Assembly (NCBI RefSeq): GCF_000315485.1
Contig: NZ_JH992942.1
Coordinates: forward strand, 288,028 to 352,027
Direction: 5' to 3'
From: Bacteroides oleiciplenus YIT 12058
Lineage (GTDB): Bacteria; Bacteroidota; Bacteroidia; Bacteroidales; Bacteroidaceae
Length of the DNA: 64,000 bases
The notes beneath the pieces are model-generated. The model saw only the letters and a program-made list of their open reading frames with translations, was not told the origin of the DNA and did no database searches. Shown here piece after piece: positions 17,260 to 26,095 of the stretch. The stretch's first letter is position 1, and every line of letters begins with the position of its first letter. Made by a program: the position numbers and the translations under genes.

Positions 17260-19287
17260 ATGTGGAAGATAATGTGGACTGAAAGACTACTATGCATTGT
17301 AGTAATAGCATTTATTGCTTTAACTGCTTGTACACCTCGTGAACAAAAAAATGAACAGGATGAAATGCAGGCATTTGAAGATTTTTTTGCTGCAAATGGA
17401 GACTCTGTATCCATTGCTCCCCGGAAAGTACGTACACAAACATTGCAGAAAATGCAAGAAGTTAGAGATAGCTTAGTGCGTTATAATTATCTGGCAGTAG
17501 CATCTAAAACTTGTTTGATGTCTTCCGATATCGATTCTGCCCGACTTTTGATACAACAGGTTGAAGATTTTACAGTGAGGCAGCCCATGTCTCCACAACT
17601 GGCAGACTTGAGGTCGGAATGCTATAATATGAAGGGAAATATTTATGCACGTACAGGACATATGGACTCTGCAGAAGTATATTTCAGAAAGGCTTATGAA
17701 CAGCGGATGCACGGTACGAAAGTAGAAGTGCTGCCTGACATTTTGATGAATCTTGCTGATGCCACCAACCGTTTAGGTAAGTTGGATGTAGGAGCGGCTT
17801 GGTATAGAAGGGCCTTATTGTTGTGTGATTCGCTAAACATTATTTCTGCCAAAAAGCCACCGATTTATTATGGATTAGCACAGATTTATGTAGCTTTACG
17901 CGATTTTGAACAATGTGATTATTATTATAATCTTGCAGCCAGAAGTTATGAAAGCATGCTTCCTTTTGAAAAACATTTCTATCTGAACAACCGGGGTACC
18001 TCCTATTATTATCGGGGAGATTATGCAACGGCTATTGATTATTTCAAAAAAGTGATTGATCTTGTGAGAGATTATCCGGATATGGTCTTTGAACAAAATC
18101 TGGGATGGCTGAATTTGGGCGATTGTTTCCTGCAAATAAATGAAGCGGATTCTGCTGCTAAATATATTAATAAATGCCAACCGTTTTTTAAAGAAACAGG
18201 AATAACGACTGCACTCTATTATATTGATACACAGAATATCGAATTAGCTCTGATTCGAAAAGACTTGTCCAAAGCACAGCGCATATTAACAGAAAGTGTT
18301 ACCCCATCGGATATTGATCCGGATATGGTGCATATACGTAATAAGTATTTGCAGCAATATTATGAAGAAACGGAGAACTACCGGAAAGCCTATTTCTATC
18401 TAAAGGAGAATAATCGAATGGATGATTCCATTCGTAACGAGCGTGTAGAGATGCGTACGGCTGATCTGGCCTTGCGTTATCAACAGGACTCTACAGTGAT
18501 GGCACAAAAAGTCTTTATCCAAGAAAAGGAGAATGAAGTGCTTGAACTACGGCAGATAAGGATATTTTGGATTGCTCTTACCAGTATAACTCTATTGATT
18601 GTAGTCTTTATCTATATGTATAACAAGAAGAAACGTGCCTTGTTGCTTGCCCAGAATCGTCGTACGGTTTCTACGCTTCGCTTGGAGAATATTCGTAATC
18701 GTTTGTCTCCTCATTTCATTTTTAATGTGCTCAATCAGGAAATGGCGGAACGAAAAATGGAAGAACAGCAGGGATTATCTTCTCTGGTGAAATTGATGCG
18801 TCGTAATCTGGAACTGGCGGAACAATTGTGCGTCACTTTAGCTGAAGAACTGGACTTTGTGAAAACTTATATTGACTTGGAACGCCGTTCATTAGGTGAA
18901 ACTTTTCATCCGCTGATAGAGATCGGTGAGGAGGTGTATTCCGACCAAGTTTATATCCCCTCTATGTTAATACAAATTCCAGTGGAGAATGCGGTGAAAC
19001 ATGCTTTGAGAGGAAAGAAAGGGGAACGGGATTTGTGGATTATTATTAATCGCCAAGCAAATGGAATTTGTATTAGAATAAGAGATAATGGTGGAGGCTA
19101 TCGTTTGAATAGCCAAAACAGAGGAACTGGTACGGGGATGAAAGTTATTATGCAAACCATTCAAATCCTGAATATGAAGAATAGGGAAACAATAGATGTT
19201 TCTGTGCATAATGTCCTTCTGTCCAATGGTGAAATGGGATGTGAAGTTACCTTCTTGCTACCGGATAAGTATGATTATAAGATTTAA
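17260..19287 (+). CDS. TPR-containing LytS-type sensor histidine kinase
   Basis: 675 residues. The N-terminus has a lipoprotein-like signal with lipobox LTAC (Cys24). Residues ~60-400 are a helical TPR array (units such as AEVYFRKAYEQ, TAIDYFKKVIDL) predicted to lie outside the inner membrane. A membrane helix lies near 432-453 (IFWIALTSITLLIVVFIYMY), then a His_kinase domain of the LytS/YehU class: phospho-acceptor His in RLSPHFIFN (about residue 485), N box PVENAVKHA, G box IRDNGGG. The LytTR regulator follows 131 bases downstream, forming a two-gene system. The signal sensed by the TPR domain is unknown. Confidence 0.88.
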   Translation: MWKIMWTERLLCIVVIAFIALTACTPREQKNEQDEMQAFEDFFAANGDSVSIAPRKVRTQTLQKMQEVRDSLVRYNYLAVASKTCLMSSDIDSARLLIQQVEDFTVRQPMSPQLADLRSECYNMKGNIYARTGHMDSAEVYFRKAYEQRMHGTKVEVLPDILMNLADATNRLGKLDVGAAWYRRALLLCDSLNIISAKKPPIYYGLAQIYVALRDFEQCDYYYNLAARSYESMLPFEKHFYLNNRGTSYYYRGDYATAIDYFKKVIDLVRDYPDMVFEQNLGWLNLGDCFLQINEADSAAKYINKCQPFFKETGITTALYYIDTQNIELALIRKDLSKAQRILTESVTPSDIDPDMVHIRNKYLQQYYEETENYRKAYFYLKENNRMDDSIRNERVEMRTADLALRYQQDSTVMAQKVFIQEKENEVLELRQIRIFWIALTSITLLIVVFIYMYNKKKRALLLAQNRRTVSTLRLENIRNRLSPHFIFNVLNQEMAERKMEEQQGLSSLVKLMRRNLELAEQLCVTLAEELDFVKTYIDLERRSLGETFHPLIEIGEEVYSDQVYIPSMLIQIPVENAVKHALRGKKGERDLWIIINRQANGICIRIRDNGGGYRLNSQNRGTGTGMKVIMQTIQILNMKNRETIDVSVHNVLLSNGEMGCEVTFLLPDKYDYKI

Positions 19288-19418
19288 AAAAAGACGTTTA
19301 ATCCTGTTTTTAGTGATGATAGTATGAATTGTTGCCGGATAGTCTATAAAATGGCTTTAATGGTTTTGTGTAGAAACCGGATAATGCTTATATTCGCCAA
19401 AGAATACATGGAATAAAC

Positions 19419-20171
19419 ATGGATAAATACAAAGTTATAATAGTCGATGACGACGAAGTGGCACTCGAGAATTTGACTTTCGAGTTAAGTAAGGATGCAC
19501 GCTTCTCTCTGGAAAAGGCTGCCAGAAATGGGAAGCAAGGAAAGAAAATGATTATCAAGACAAGACCGGATTTGCTTTTTCTGGATGTGGAAATGCCTGA
19601 TATGACGGGTATGGAATTGTTACAGGAAATTCGGGACGATATTTCGTGGAATATGAAAGTTGTCTTTTATACTGCTTACGACAAATATATGATACAAGCC
19701 ATCCGTGAATCTGCATTCGATTATCTGCTGAAACCTTTTGAAGAACAAGAACTCAAGGATATACTTTCACGTTTTGTGAAGCAGGCTGAGTCAGGGCAAA
19801 GAGCCCCGTTGTCTGTAGGAATGCCCCTGTACTGTGGAAGAACATTCATGGTATTTACACCAACCAATGATATGCGTGCGTTACGTCCGGCTGAAATTGG
19901 TTTTTTCCGTTATTGCTCTGATCGCAAGCAATGGGAAGTGGTCCTTAATGATCAGCCTCCATTGGTATTGCGTCGCGGAATGACTGCGGAACAGATTATT
20001 CAGTATTCACCCAGTTTTGTTCAGATACATCAGTCTTATATTATCAATATTGATTATCTGATGATTATTAAAGATAGTAAGTGCATATTATATCCCCCCT
20101 TCGATAAGATAACGGAACTTTTTGTTTCGAGGAAGTATAAGAAAGAACTGCAAGATAGATATTGTTTGTAA
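19419..20171 (+). CDS. LytTR-family response regulator
   Basis: 250 residues. The receiver domain has the acidic pocket IIVDDDE (7-13), phospho-acceptor Asp56 in LLFLDVEMP, Thr85 in FYTAYD and Lys105 in LLKPF. The LytTR DNA-binding domain spans ~155-248 (SPSFVQIHQSYIINIDYL and SRKYKKELQDRY are typical). Cognate regulator of the kinase just upstream. It is followed by a strong terminator hairpin. Confidence 0.9.
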   Translation: MDKYKVIIVDDDEVALENLTFELSKDARFSLEKAARNGKQGKKMIIKTRPDLLFLDVEMPDMTGMELLQEIRDDISWNMKVVFYTAYDKYMIQAIRESAFDYLLKPFEEQELKDILSRFVKQAESGQRAPLSVGMPLYCGRTFMVFTPTNDMRALRPAEIGFFRYCSDRKQWEVVLNDQPPLVLRRGMTAEQIIQYSPSFVQIHQSYIINIDYLMIIKDSKCILYPPFDKITELFVSRKYKKELQDRYCL

Positions 20172-20215
20172 AAAAGTATATTGGTTAGGGAGTCGACACT
20201 TAGTGTTGATAAAAG

Positions 20216-20257
20216 AAAGAAGGCACCAAACGTGATGTTCAGTGCCTTCTTTTTTTT
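20216..20257 (+). terminator. Rho-independent terminator after the LytTR regulator
   Basis: Stem AGAAGGCAC (20218-20226) pairs with GTGCCTTCT (20242-20250), with a 15-base loop. Right-hand T residues run to 20257 on the plus strand. The left side is A-rich, so it can also stop the convergent minus-strand gene ending at 20256. Confidence 0.8.
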
Positions 20258-20609
20258 ATTTAACTTCGATACCTTTATTCTGCAAGGTGACGTTCAATAC
20301 TTTGGTATAGTCAGAATATTGTTTGTCAGTCAGTGCTTTTTTCATCAACTTCAAGTTTCCGTAGACTGCATTTTGAAGTTTCTTTTTCTGATCTTTCTTT
20401 GCAGTTGTGGCACGTTCCATCTGTGCAGAGAAGTATTCGCAGATATTTGCGACTTCTTCATGCTGGTCAGCGGACAATTTCAAATACTTACTTAACTTGT
20501 TTACGTTGATGTTACCCTCCCATTTTGCAGTTGTAGGCTGATTTCCTGCTGCAAATGTCGAAGCAGTCAGACATACTGCTGCCACTAATGTTAATCCTAA
20601 ACGTTTCAT
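20256..20609 (-). CDS. Small secreted helical protein, Spy/CpxP-like in pattern
   Basis: 117 residues with a clear signal peptide (MKRLGLTLVAAVCLTASTFA). The mature part is helical and lysine-rich, with the pattern KLSADQHEEVANICEYF ... ALTDKQYSDYTKVLNVTL. This resembles the repeated LTxxQ-type helices of Spy/CpxP periplasmic proteins, but similarity is only at pattern level. Function is unknown. It has its own long leader with a perfect -7 element. Confidence 0.6.
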   Translation of the reverse strand: MKRLGLTLVAAVCLTASTFAAGNQPTTAKWEGNINVNKLSKYLKLSADQHEEVANICEYFSAQMERATTAKKDQKKKLQNAVYGNLKLMKKALTDKQYSDYTKVLNVTLQNKGIEVK

Positions 20610-20713
20610 AATACCTACTTTTAATTTGTTATACCTAAAAACAATTCTAATCCTAAAAATCTAATACCTATTGAAAATAGTCCTAAGCGCTTAGCTTTTT
20701 CTTTTTACCTGTG

Positions 20714-20721
20714 CAAATATA
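20714..20721 (-). promoter_or_regulatory. -7 element of the small secreted protein gene
   Basis: TATATTTG on the minus strand is a perfect TAnnTTTG match. The predicted start near 20707 gives a leader of about 98 bases. That leader holds the palindrome CTAAGCGCTTAG (20683-20694) and repeated CCTA words spaced 15-20 bases apart. No clear -33 element is visible. Confidence 0.45.
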
Positions 20722-20896
20722 GATATATGTTTTATAACATAAAAGCGTAAGAGGAGAAAAGTGAAGTACAAGATGTCATTTCTTGATATAGGTCAATTGT
20801 CAGATGTTATTTTGCTTGTTTTAGGCTTTATTTGTAATACAAACGTAATATAATTACCGGATGGAAGTAATCATAATGAAAGTAGATATTCGTATT

Positions 20897-22036
20897 TTAC
20901 CACCATCCCCATTCTTTATCCGGCATATCTATGGTATATTGAATTTCAGATGAAACGCCTACAAAGCCTAATCCGCCTTCTATGTTGTTAGGCAGGCTGA
21001 TGGGTTCCATAATGACTTCATCATAATCGTCATCATCCATGCAATTCAGGGCTTTCAGGTAGCGATAGTAGGTTTCCGGCAAGCTTAGCAGGCGCACGGT
21101 GATGGTGTGCTTCAAGTAACAGCGGGTGTAATGCAGTGATTCGAGGATATTATAGTTGTCATCATAAAGGGGAGTATAAACTTTCAACGTGGCAGACGAA
21201 TTGCTGAAGCGGTTGTCCGTGAAGATGTTATACTTATTGTCGATGTAGGGGAACATTGCATTCTCGTCGTCATCCGAATTGGTGATATGTCCGTCCGTCA
21301 GTATCACGTCTTCACGATTAATGAGTTCGGTATACCTGTAGTTGACGACTGTATCCTTTGTCGTGGTATAAATGTAATTCCCGTTTTCGTCCCTTATGTA
21401 GTCTCCGTTCTCGTCTTCCTTGATAGTATAAGTAACACAACGAAAGTCCTTATTATTCACTATCTCCAGTCGGTAGTAATTCTTCTCGTTAGGGAGATCC
21501 TGCAAAGTGATGTGGTATTGCCGGTGAGCTCTCATACTGCCCCATTGACGTATGAGCGCGGTGCAGGTGTCCACTTGCAGGCTTTGCACAGGTTGGGGAA
21601 CGGTGACTTGGGAACTGACATGATATTGCCCGCCTTCTGCCGTGGCTTCCAGACGGATATTGTCTCCGGGTTGCAAAACAGTGCTGAGGCGGAATATTTT
21701 GAAGTCCATGCTCTTTAGCAATGTTTCATAGGATTCTTTGTCAAGCTGCCCCTTTAGATTTTCGTAGTACTCTTCGGGAGATATAGCTTGGGGAGATTCT
21801 GTTTGCTTACCGTTTACGTAGAGGGAAAGGGTTGCTTCGTTTAGGCGACCGATATTGCTTCCTTCACTGAGATGCAGATAGACGAGGTTTTCTGTTTGTC
21901 CGGCATTGAGCAAAGCGTTCATAATGAGCAACGACCGTTGTTCTCCGGGATTATAGGGTATTTCGTTCTCACAAGCTGTAAAGAGCCCGGTGACAACTAT
22001 ATATATAATAAGGTGTAATTTCATTCTTGTTTTCAT
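20897..22036 (-). CDS. DUF4249 lipoprotein partner of a TonB receptor
   Basis: 379 residues with lipobox FTAC (Cys22). The mature protein has the DUF4249 layout: a start near EIPYNPGEQRSLLIMNALL, a beta-rich central part with LQPGDNIRLEATAEGG, and the end GGLGFVGVSSEIQYTIDMP. DUF4249 lipoproteins are encoded directly after TonB-dependent receptors in Bacteroidetes and are thought to act with them at the outer membrane. Here it begins 15 bases after the receptor gene. The ligand is unknown. Confidence 0.85.
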   Translation of the reverse strand: MKTRMKLHLIIYIVVTGLFTACENEIPYNPGEQRSLLIMNALLNAGQTENLVYLHLSEGSNIGRLNEATLSLYVNGKQTESPQAISPEEYYENLKGQLDKESYETLLKSMDFKIFRLSTVLQPGDNIRLEATAEGGQYHVSSQVTVPQPVQSLQVDTCTALIRQWGSMRAHRQYHITLQDLPNEKNYYRLEIVNNKDFRCVTYTIKEDENGDYIRDENGNYIYTTTKDTVVNYRYTELINREDVILTDGHITNSDDDENAMFPYIDNKYNIFTDNRFSNSSATLKVYTPLYDDNYNILESLHYTRCYLKHTITVRLLSLPETYYRYLKALNCMDDDDYDEVIMEPISLPNNIEGGLGFVGVSSEIQYTIDMPDKEWGWW

Positions 22037-22051
22037 ATCCGGTGTAGCTTT

Positions 22052-24835
22052 TTAAAATTTATAGGTATAAGTAACGGATGGTATGCAAGGTAATATCGTC
22101 ACTTTCTTGATTCTGGCCCTCGACTTTATCTTCTTCGGGGCACTTGGGTTGCCATTCCCTTGATACATGTCGTTATAATAGCCATCCATATCATAGTGCT
22201 CCTTCTCCCATTTGCTGTAAACCAGATTGGGGTTCATCGCATTGTAGGCATTGTAGACGCTGATGTTCCAGGTGCGCATGCCGTGCTTGGTCTTCTTGTT
22301 GAAGTTGATGCCCAGATTCAGGCGGTGGCTGGCGGGCAAGCGGTAGTTGTTGCGTTGAGAGATATAGGGGGCTGATTCTGTGTTGCCATCGGGACGGATA
22401 ATAATGGTTTCCCGTTCGGGCACTGTGATGCATCCACCGGTATTGAATATCCACGAAGCTCCTACGTCAATGCGTTCGCTGAATTTATGGTTCAGGCACA
22501 GACTGATGCTGTGGCGGCGGTCGTACTTATAAGGAAACCATTTCCCCTGACTGATGGCGCCATCCTTGAAACGGTGGTCGGTCTTTGCCAGGGTATATGC
22601 CAGCCAACCTGTGGTTTTTCCCAAAGTCTTTTGCGCCATCACCTCCAGTCCGAAGGAACGCCCTTCACCCATTTCCACCTTCTCTTCCCAGTTGGTGGAG
22701 GTGCCGAAGAAAGAGACACCATCCTGGTATTCCAGTATGTGGCGCATCTGCTTGTAGTATCCCTCTATCGAGAACTCCCAGCCGGGCAGTCCGGTGTAAT
22801 AGCTTCCGAGGGAATATTGATTGGCATACATGGGGCGCACGTCTTTGGTAATCGGCACCCAGAGGTCTGTTGGCATGGAGAACGGAGTGGACGAGAGCAG
22901 GTGTACATATTGCGCCATGCACGTGTAGGACGCTTTGGCGGAAAACCCCTGTCCGAAGTCATAGCGGGTGGAGAGGCGTGGCTGAACAGAATAGTAACTT
23001 TTCCCCTGCGTAGAGAACAGCGATGCCCGTACTCCTGCATTCAGACTGAGATGTCTGCCCAGATTAAAATTATCTTCGGCATAGAGCGATACCTCTTGTC
23101 CACGCAGCGCTTGGTTATTATTGGTATTATAAATCATTTCATCCTGCGGCTTTCCGTTTTCTATTTCCTGAAGTTTGGAGGTGGAGATACCCGGACGGAA
23201 AGTATGGTGGATATACTCAGCTCCGAACTTGATGTGATGTTCCGGTGCGGGGGTATAGTCGAAGTCCATACGTGCGCCCCAGTCGCTGATGCCGGAACGA
23301 AATTGGGAGAAATAGCTGTACCGGTCTGTTATCTGGCCTTGGTAGGTTTGCGTATTTTCCATATCCTGAGTGAATTTCATCAGATAGTTATTGTATGAAA
23401 TAGTGGTGTTACAGAACAGCTTGTTGTTGAATACATAGTTCCAACGACCATAGGCGATGGTGTTTCCCCAGTTCAGGTGGCTGTCATCCTTGTAATAGTA
23501 CTTTGTTTGACTATCATTATGATAACTGTTGTCGTCGGTGCTGTCGAAGTGATAGTGGTCCTTTCCCTTGTAGAAACCGAGAAAGAGGCGGCTGCGGTCG
23601 TTGAACTTATGGTTTACTTTGGCGTTGATGTCGAAGAAGTAGTAATTGTACTTGTCGGCATAATCATCGTCTTTGTCCACTATGAGGTTTTTGAAGAAAG
23701 CGGTGTGCGTGGCACGTGCGCTAAGGCTGAAGGAGGTGTGTCCCTTCCAGATAGGTCCCTCAAAATGTAGCTTGTCAGTGAGCGTACCTATGCTGAGTGC
23801 GCCATGGTAACGGTGCATGTCTCCGTCGTTGGTGCGCACATCGACAATAGAGGAAAGACGGCCGCCGTAGCGGGCGGGAAAGGAGCTCTTGTAGAGCGTG
23901 GTGTTTTTTACTGCTTCAGGAGTGAATACAGAGAACACCCCCAGCAGATGGTCTGCATTATACACCGGAATACCGTCCAGTAATATCAAGTTCTGGTCCG
24001 GCCCTCCGCCACGTACATACAATCCGGAGAATCCTTCCGTTCCTGCCTGTACACCCGGCATCAACTGGATGGTTTTCAATATATCAGCTTCTCCCAGCAC
24101 AGCCGGGGTGTGTTGTATCTGTGTCATCGGAATTTCATGCGCTCCCATGGCAGTAGCCTGTATGCCGGCTTCTTTCTTGTCCGAAAGAATGATCACTTCC
24201 GCCAGTTCGTTATTTCCATCCAGGCGGATATTGAGCACGGTGTCTTTATTCAACGGGAACGAACTGTGCCGTGTTTCGTACCCTAAATACGAAAAAATTA
24301 ATTCGGCCTCTCCTTCCGGCAAGGTAAGGGTATAGAAACCGAAAGGATTGGTGGCAGTGCCCACACGCTGACGACTTTCGAGAACATTAGCACCAATCAG
24401 CGTCTCGGAAGACGCTCCGTCCGTCACGTATCCGCTGATAGTGAACCGTCGGCTTACGGTTTTCTGCGGCATGGACCGCTTTTTTAGCAAAATATGTTTT
24501 CCGGAGACTTCGAAACCTATCGGCTGATTCTCGAAAGCTTTCCGTAGGATTTCGTTAATGGTAAGGTCGCGGACGGCCAGTGTGATACGTCCATTCAGGC
24601 GTACTTCTTCTCCGTATATGAAACTGTACCCGGTTTTTTGTTCCACTTGTTTCACAAACTCTTCCAGCGTAGCGTTTTGTAGTTTGATACTGAAACGCGT
24701 TTGTGCAGGATTGGTTTTCTGTAGAACGCAACTGGCAAATACGATGGTACTTTGCAAAGTACACGTCGAGAGGAGAACCGCTCCCACCAGGAAGTATTTC
24801 CTGATGGTGCGGGGTGAACAGATAGAGGATTTCAT
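22052..24835 (-). CDS. TonB-dependent receptor with N-terminal STN (signalling) domain
   Basis: 927 residues. After a signal peptide, residues ~48-118 form a Secretin/TonB N-terminal (STN) domain (FSIKLQNATLEEFVKQVEQ, GYSFIYGEE). Then come a carboxypeptidase-regulatory-like domain (~130-210), a plug (~235-345; LMPGVQAGTEGFSGLYVRGG) and a 22-stranded-type barrel ending in SVTYTYKF. STN domains pass an occupied-receptor signal to FecR, whose gene ends one base upstream of this start. It is smaller than SusC proteins and partnered by DUF4249 rather than SusD, which suggests uptake of something other than a large glycan. Confidence 0.9.
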   Translation of the reverse strand: MKSSICSPRTIRKYFLVGAVLLSTCTLQSTIVFASCVLQKTNPAQTRFSIKLQNATLEEFVKQVEQKTGYSFIYGEEVRLNGRITLAVRDLTINEILRKAFENQPIGFEVSGKHILLKKRSMPQKTVSRRFTISGYVTDGASSETLIGANVLESRQRVGTATNPFGFYTLTLPEGEAELIFSYLGYETRHSSFPLNKDTVLNIRLDGNNELAEVIILSDKKEAGIQATAMGAHEIPMTQIQHTPAVLGEADILKTIQLMPGVQAGTEGFSGLYVRGGGPDQNLILLDGIPVYNADHLLGVFSVFTPEAVKNTTLYKSSFPARYGGRLSSIVDVRTNDGDMHRYHGALSIGTLTDKLHFEGPIWKGHTSFSLSARATHTAFFKNLIVDKDDDYADKYNYYFFDINAKVNHKFNDRSRLFLGFYKGKDHYHFDSTDDNSYHNDSQTKYYYKDDSHLNWGNTIAYGRWNYVFNNKLFCNTTISYNNYLMKFTQDMENTQTYQGQITDRYSYFSQFRSGISDWGARMDFDYTPAPEHHIKFGAEYIHHTFRPGISTSKLQEIENGKPQDEMIYNTNNNQALRGQEVSLYAEDNFNLGRHLSLNAGVRASLFSTQGKSYYSVQPRLSTRYDFGQGFSAKASYTCMAQYVHLLSSTPFSMPTDLWVPITKDVRPMYANQYSLGSYYTGLPGWEFSIEGYYKQMRHILEYQDGVSFFGTSTNWEEKVEMGEGRSFGLEVMAQKTLGKTTGWLAYTLAKTDHRFKDGAISQGKWFPYKYDRRHSISLCLNHKFSERIDVGASWIFNTGGCITVPERETIIIRPDGNTESAPYISQRNNYRLPASHRLNLGINFNKKTKHGMRTWNISVYNAYNAMNPNLVYSKWEKEHYDMDGYYNDMYQGNGNPSAPKKIKSRARIKKVTILPCIPSVTYTYKF

Positions 24836-24836
24836 T

Positions 24837-25709
24837 CTAGTTTAATTTTTGTGTGATTGTTATATTGTCATTGGTTTTTGTGTATTCAAACTTTTGGTTG
24901 CGGCAAAGCAAGGAGAGAATCTCTTCCAGTGTTTCACCGTCAGAGAAAGTAGCGGTCATGTGATAATTTTGTAAATCAGTGCCTTCAATACGAATGTCTG
25001 TGTGGAATGCGTTGGAAAGCTCCCGCACGATTTCCTGTAAAGGCGTGCTCTTAAAAAGCAGTGTCCCGTTTCGCCAAGCGATTTCTTGGGCTGCATTTTT
25101 CTCGGAGTGCAGCGTCAGGCTTTTCTTATCCTTATTATAAACAACGCTTTCATTGGGCGAAAGAATCAGACATTCTTCTGCTTTTCCAATGAGGCTGACG
25201 GCGACGGAACCTTCGAGCAGCGTCGTCTTCACCTGGGTATCTTCCGGATAGGCATCAATGTTGAAGTGTGTGCCCAAAACTTGCACCATGATTGCTCCGG
25301 CTTCCACTTTGAAAGGATGTGCAGCGTCTTTGCTGACTTCGAAGTATGCTTCGCCCTGTAGCTGTACTTTCCTGTCTTTTCCTCTGAATCGTTCGGGATA
25401 GGTGAGGGAAGAGTAGCGGTTCAGCATGATTTCCGTTTGGTCGGGTAATATGATACTGCGGGTTTCTGCCAGTGTGGATACGGTTTGCAATGGTACCGGG
25501 GCGAACATATAGTATGCCCACCAACCCAGTACGCAAAGCACGGTGACGGCGGCTGCACCGGCCATTGTGCGCAATGAAAGGATGCGGCGTTGCAGACGTG
25601 GTAACCGTTTTTCAAGGAGTTTCCAACTGTTGTCCTTCGAGAATCTTCCTCTCGGTGAGCGGGTGGAGGCAACGAGTTTATCGAGTATCTTTTCAAATTC
25701 TTGTTCCAT
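24837..25709 (-). CDS. FecR-family anti-sigma factor
   Basis: About 290 residues from the ATG at 25709 (MEQEFEKILDK); the open frame extends 11 codons further. Short N-terminal cytosolic helices are followed by a membrane helix (AAAVTVLCVLGWWAYYMF), the periplasmic FecR domain (SIILPDQTEIMLNRYSSLTYP ... GEAYFEVSKDAAHPF ... TTLLEGSVAV) and a C-terminal DUF4974 domain (LQEIVRELSNAFHTDIRIEG). It should hold an ECF sigma factor inactive until the STN receptor signals. No sigma gene lies upstream; the nearest ECF gene in the window is 29 kb away. Confidence 0.88.
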   Translation of the reverse strand: MEQEFEKILDKLVASTRSPRGRFSKDNSWKLLEKRLPRLQRRILSLRTMAGAAAVTVLCVLGWWAYYMFAPVPLQTVSTLAETRSIILPDQTEIMLNRYSSLTYPERFRGKDRKVQLQGEAYFEVSKDAAHPFKVEAGAIMVQVLGTHFNIDAYPEDTQVKTTLLEGSVAVSLIGKAEECLILSPNESVVYNKDKKSLTLHSEKNAAQEIAWRNGTLLFKSTPLQEIVRELSNAFHTDIRIEGTDLQNYHMTATFSDGETLEEILSLLCRNQKFEYTKTNDNITITQKLN

Positions 25710-25849
25710 GCTTTTATTTCTCTTTCCTATAAAGACAGGCAAATTGGAAAAACTCCCTACGCTAATTCTTCTTTTATTTGAAAAATGATATCACTTTCAT
25801 TCCTTTCTACATAGCTTAGTATACACAGAAAGTATTCCTACCTTATTGA

Positions 25850-25915
25850 ACGTATTCGGTAAGCTTTCGGAACCCGTTCGGTAAGCTTTCCGAATACGTT
25901 CCGAAAGCTTTGGGA
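25850..25915. repeat. Three tandem 22-bp palindromic units (array A)
   Basis: The units start at 25850, 25872 and 25894. Their 18-base cores are TTCGGTAAGCTTTCGGAA, TTCGGTAAGCTTTCCGAA and TTCCGAAAGCTTTGGGAA, at 25855, 25877 and 25899, exactly 22 bases apart. Each core is itself an imperfect palindrome centred on AAGCTT. AAGCTTTCGGAAC (25861-25873) also pairs with GTTCCGAAAGCTT (25898-25910). Confidence 0.75.
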
Positions 25916-26021
25916 ATAAACAAGTGATATATAAGAGGTTACAGCCTTCCCGTTTATCCGTTTTACCGGATTCCCGCAGGTGAAGGCTGTTAAATAGGAG
26001 AAAGGGTATCTTTATCTTATG

Positions 26022-26077
26022 CACCTTCACCCGCTATCTCCCATGAACAGGGAGGTGCGGAGAGTTGGGTGAAGGTG
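26022..26077. repeat. Nested inverted repeat, MITE- or REP-like
   Basis: An outer perfect 11-bp stem CACCTTCACCC/GGGTGAAGGTG (26022-26032 with 26067-26077) encloses an inner hairpin CTCCC/GGGAG (26038-26042 with 26050-26054) followed by GGTGC. A related fold with the same GAGGTGC word is at 33491-33559. Confidence 0.55.
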
Positions 26078-26095
26078 ATGAACGGGGTAAAGAGG

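Larger units (their letters stand above)
25743..26095. other. Structured intergenic region upstream of fecR-like gene
   Basis: No gene is supported here, although an ECF sigma gene would be expected. It holds three separate secondary structures: the 22-bp-period palindromic array at 25850-25915, a stem ACAGCCTTC/GAAGGCTGT (25941-25949 with 25982-25990) enclosing a 5-bp hairpin, and a nested stem at 26022-26077. A 77-codon minus frame (25797-26030) runs through all of them and is not credible. Confidence 0.6.

Noticed and set aside
22487..23398. 303-codon frame antisense to the STN-type TonB receptor
   Set aside because: The receptor reads cleanly through this region; the antisense translation has no recognisable family and unusual composition.
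25797..26030. 77-codon frame through the inverted repeats upstream of the FecR gene
   Set aside because: It is composed largely of palindromic repeats; the missing ECF sigma signature is not present in it.
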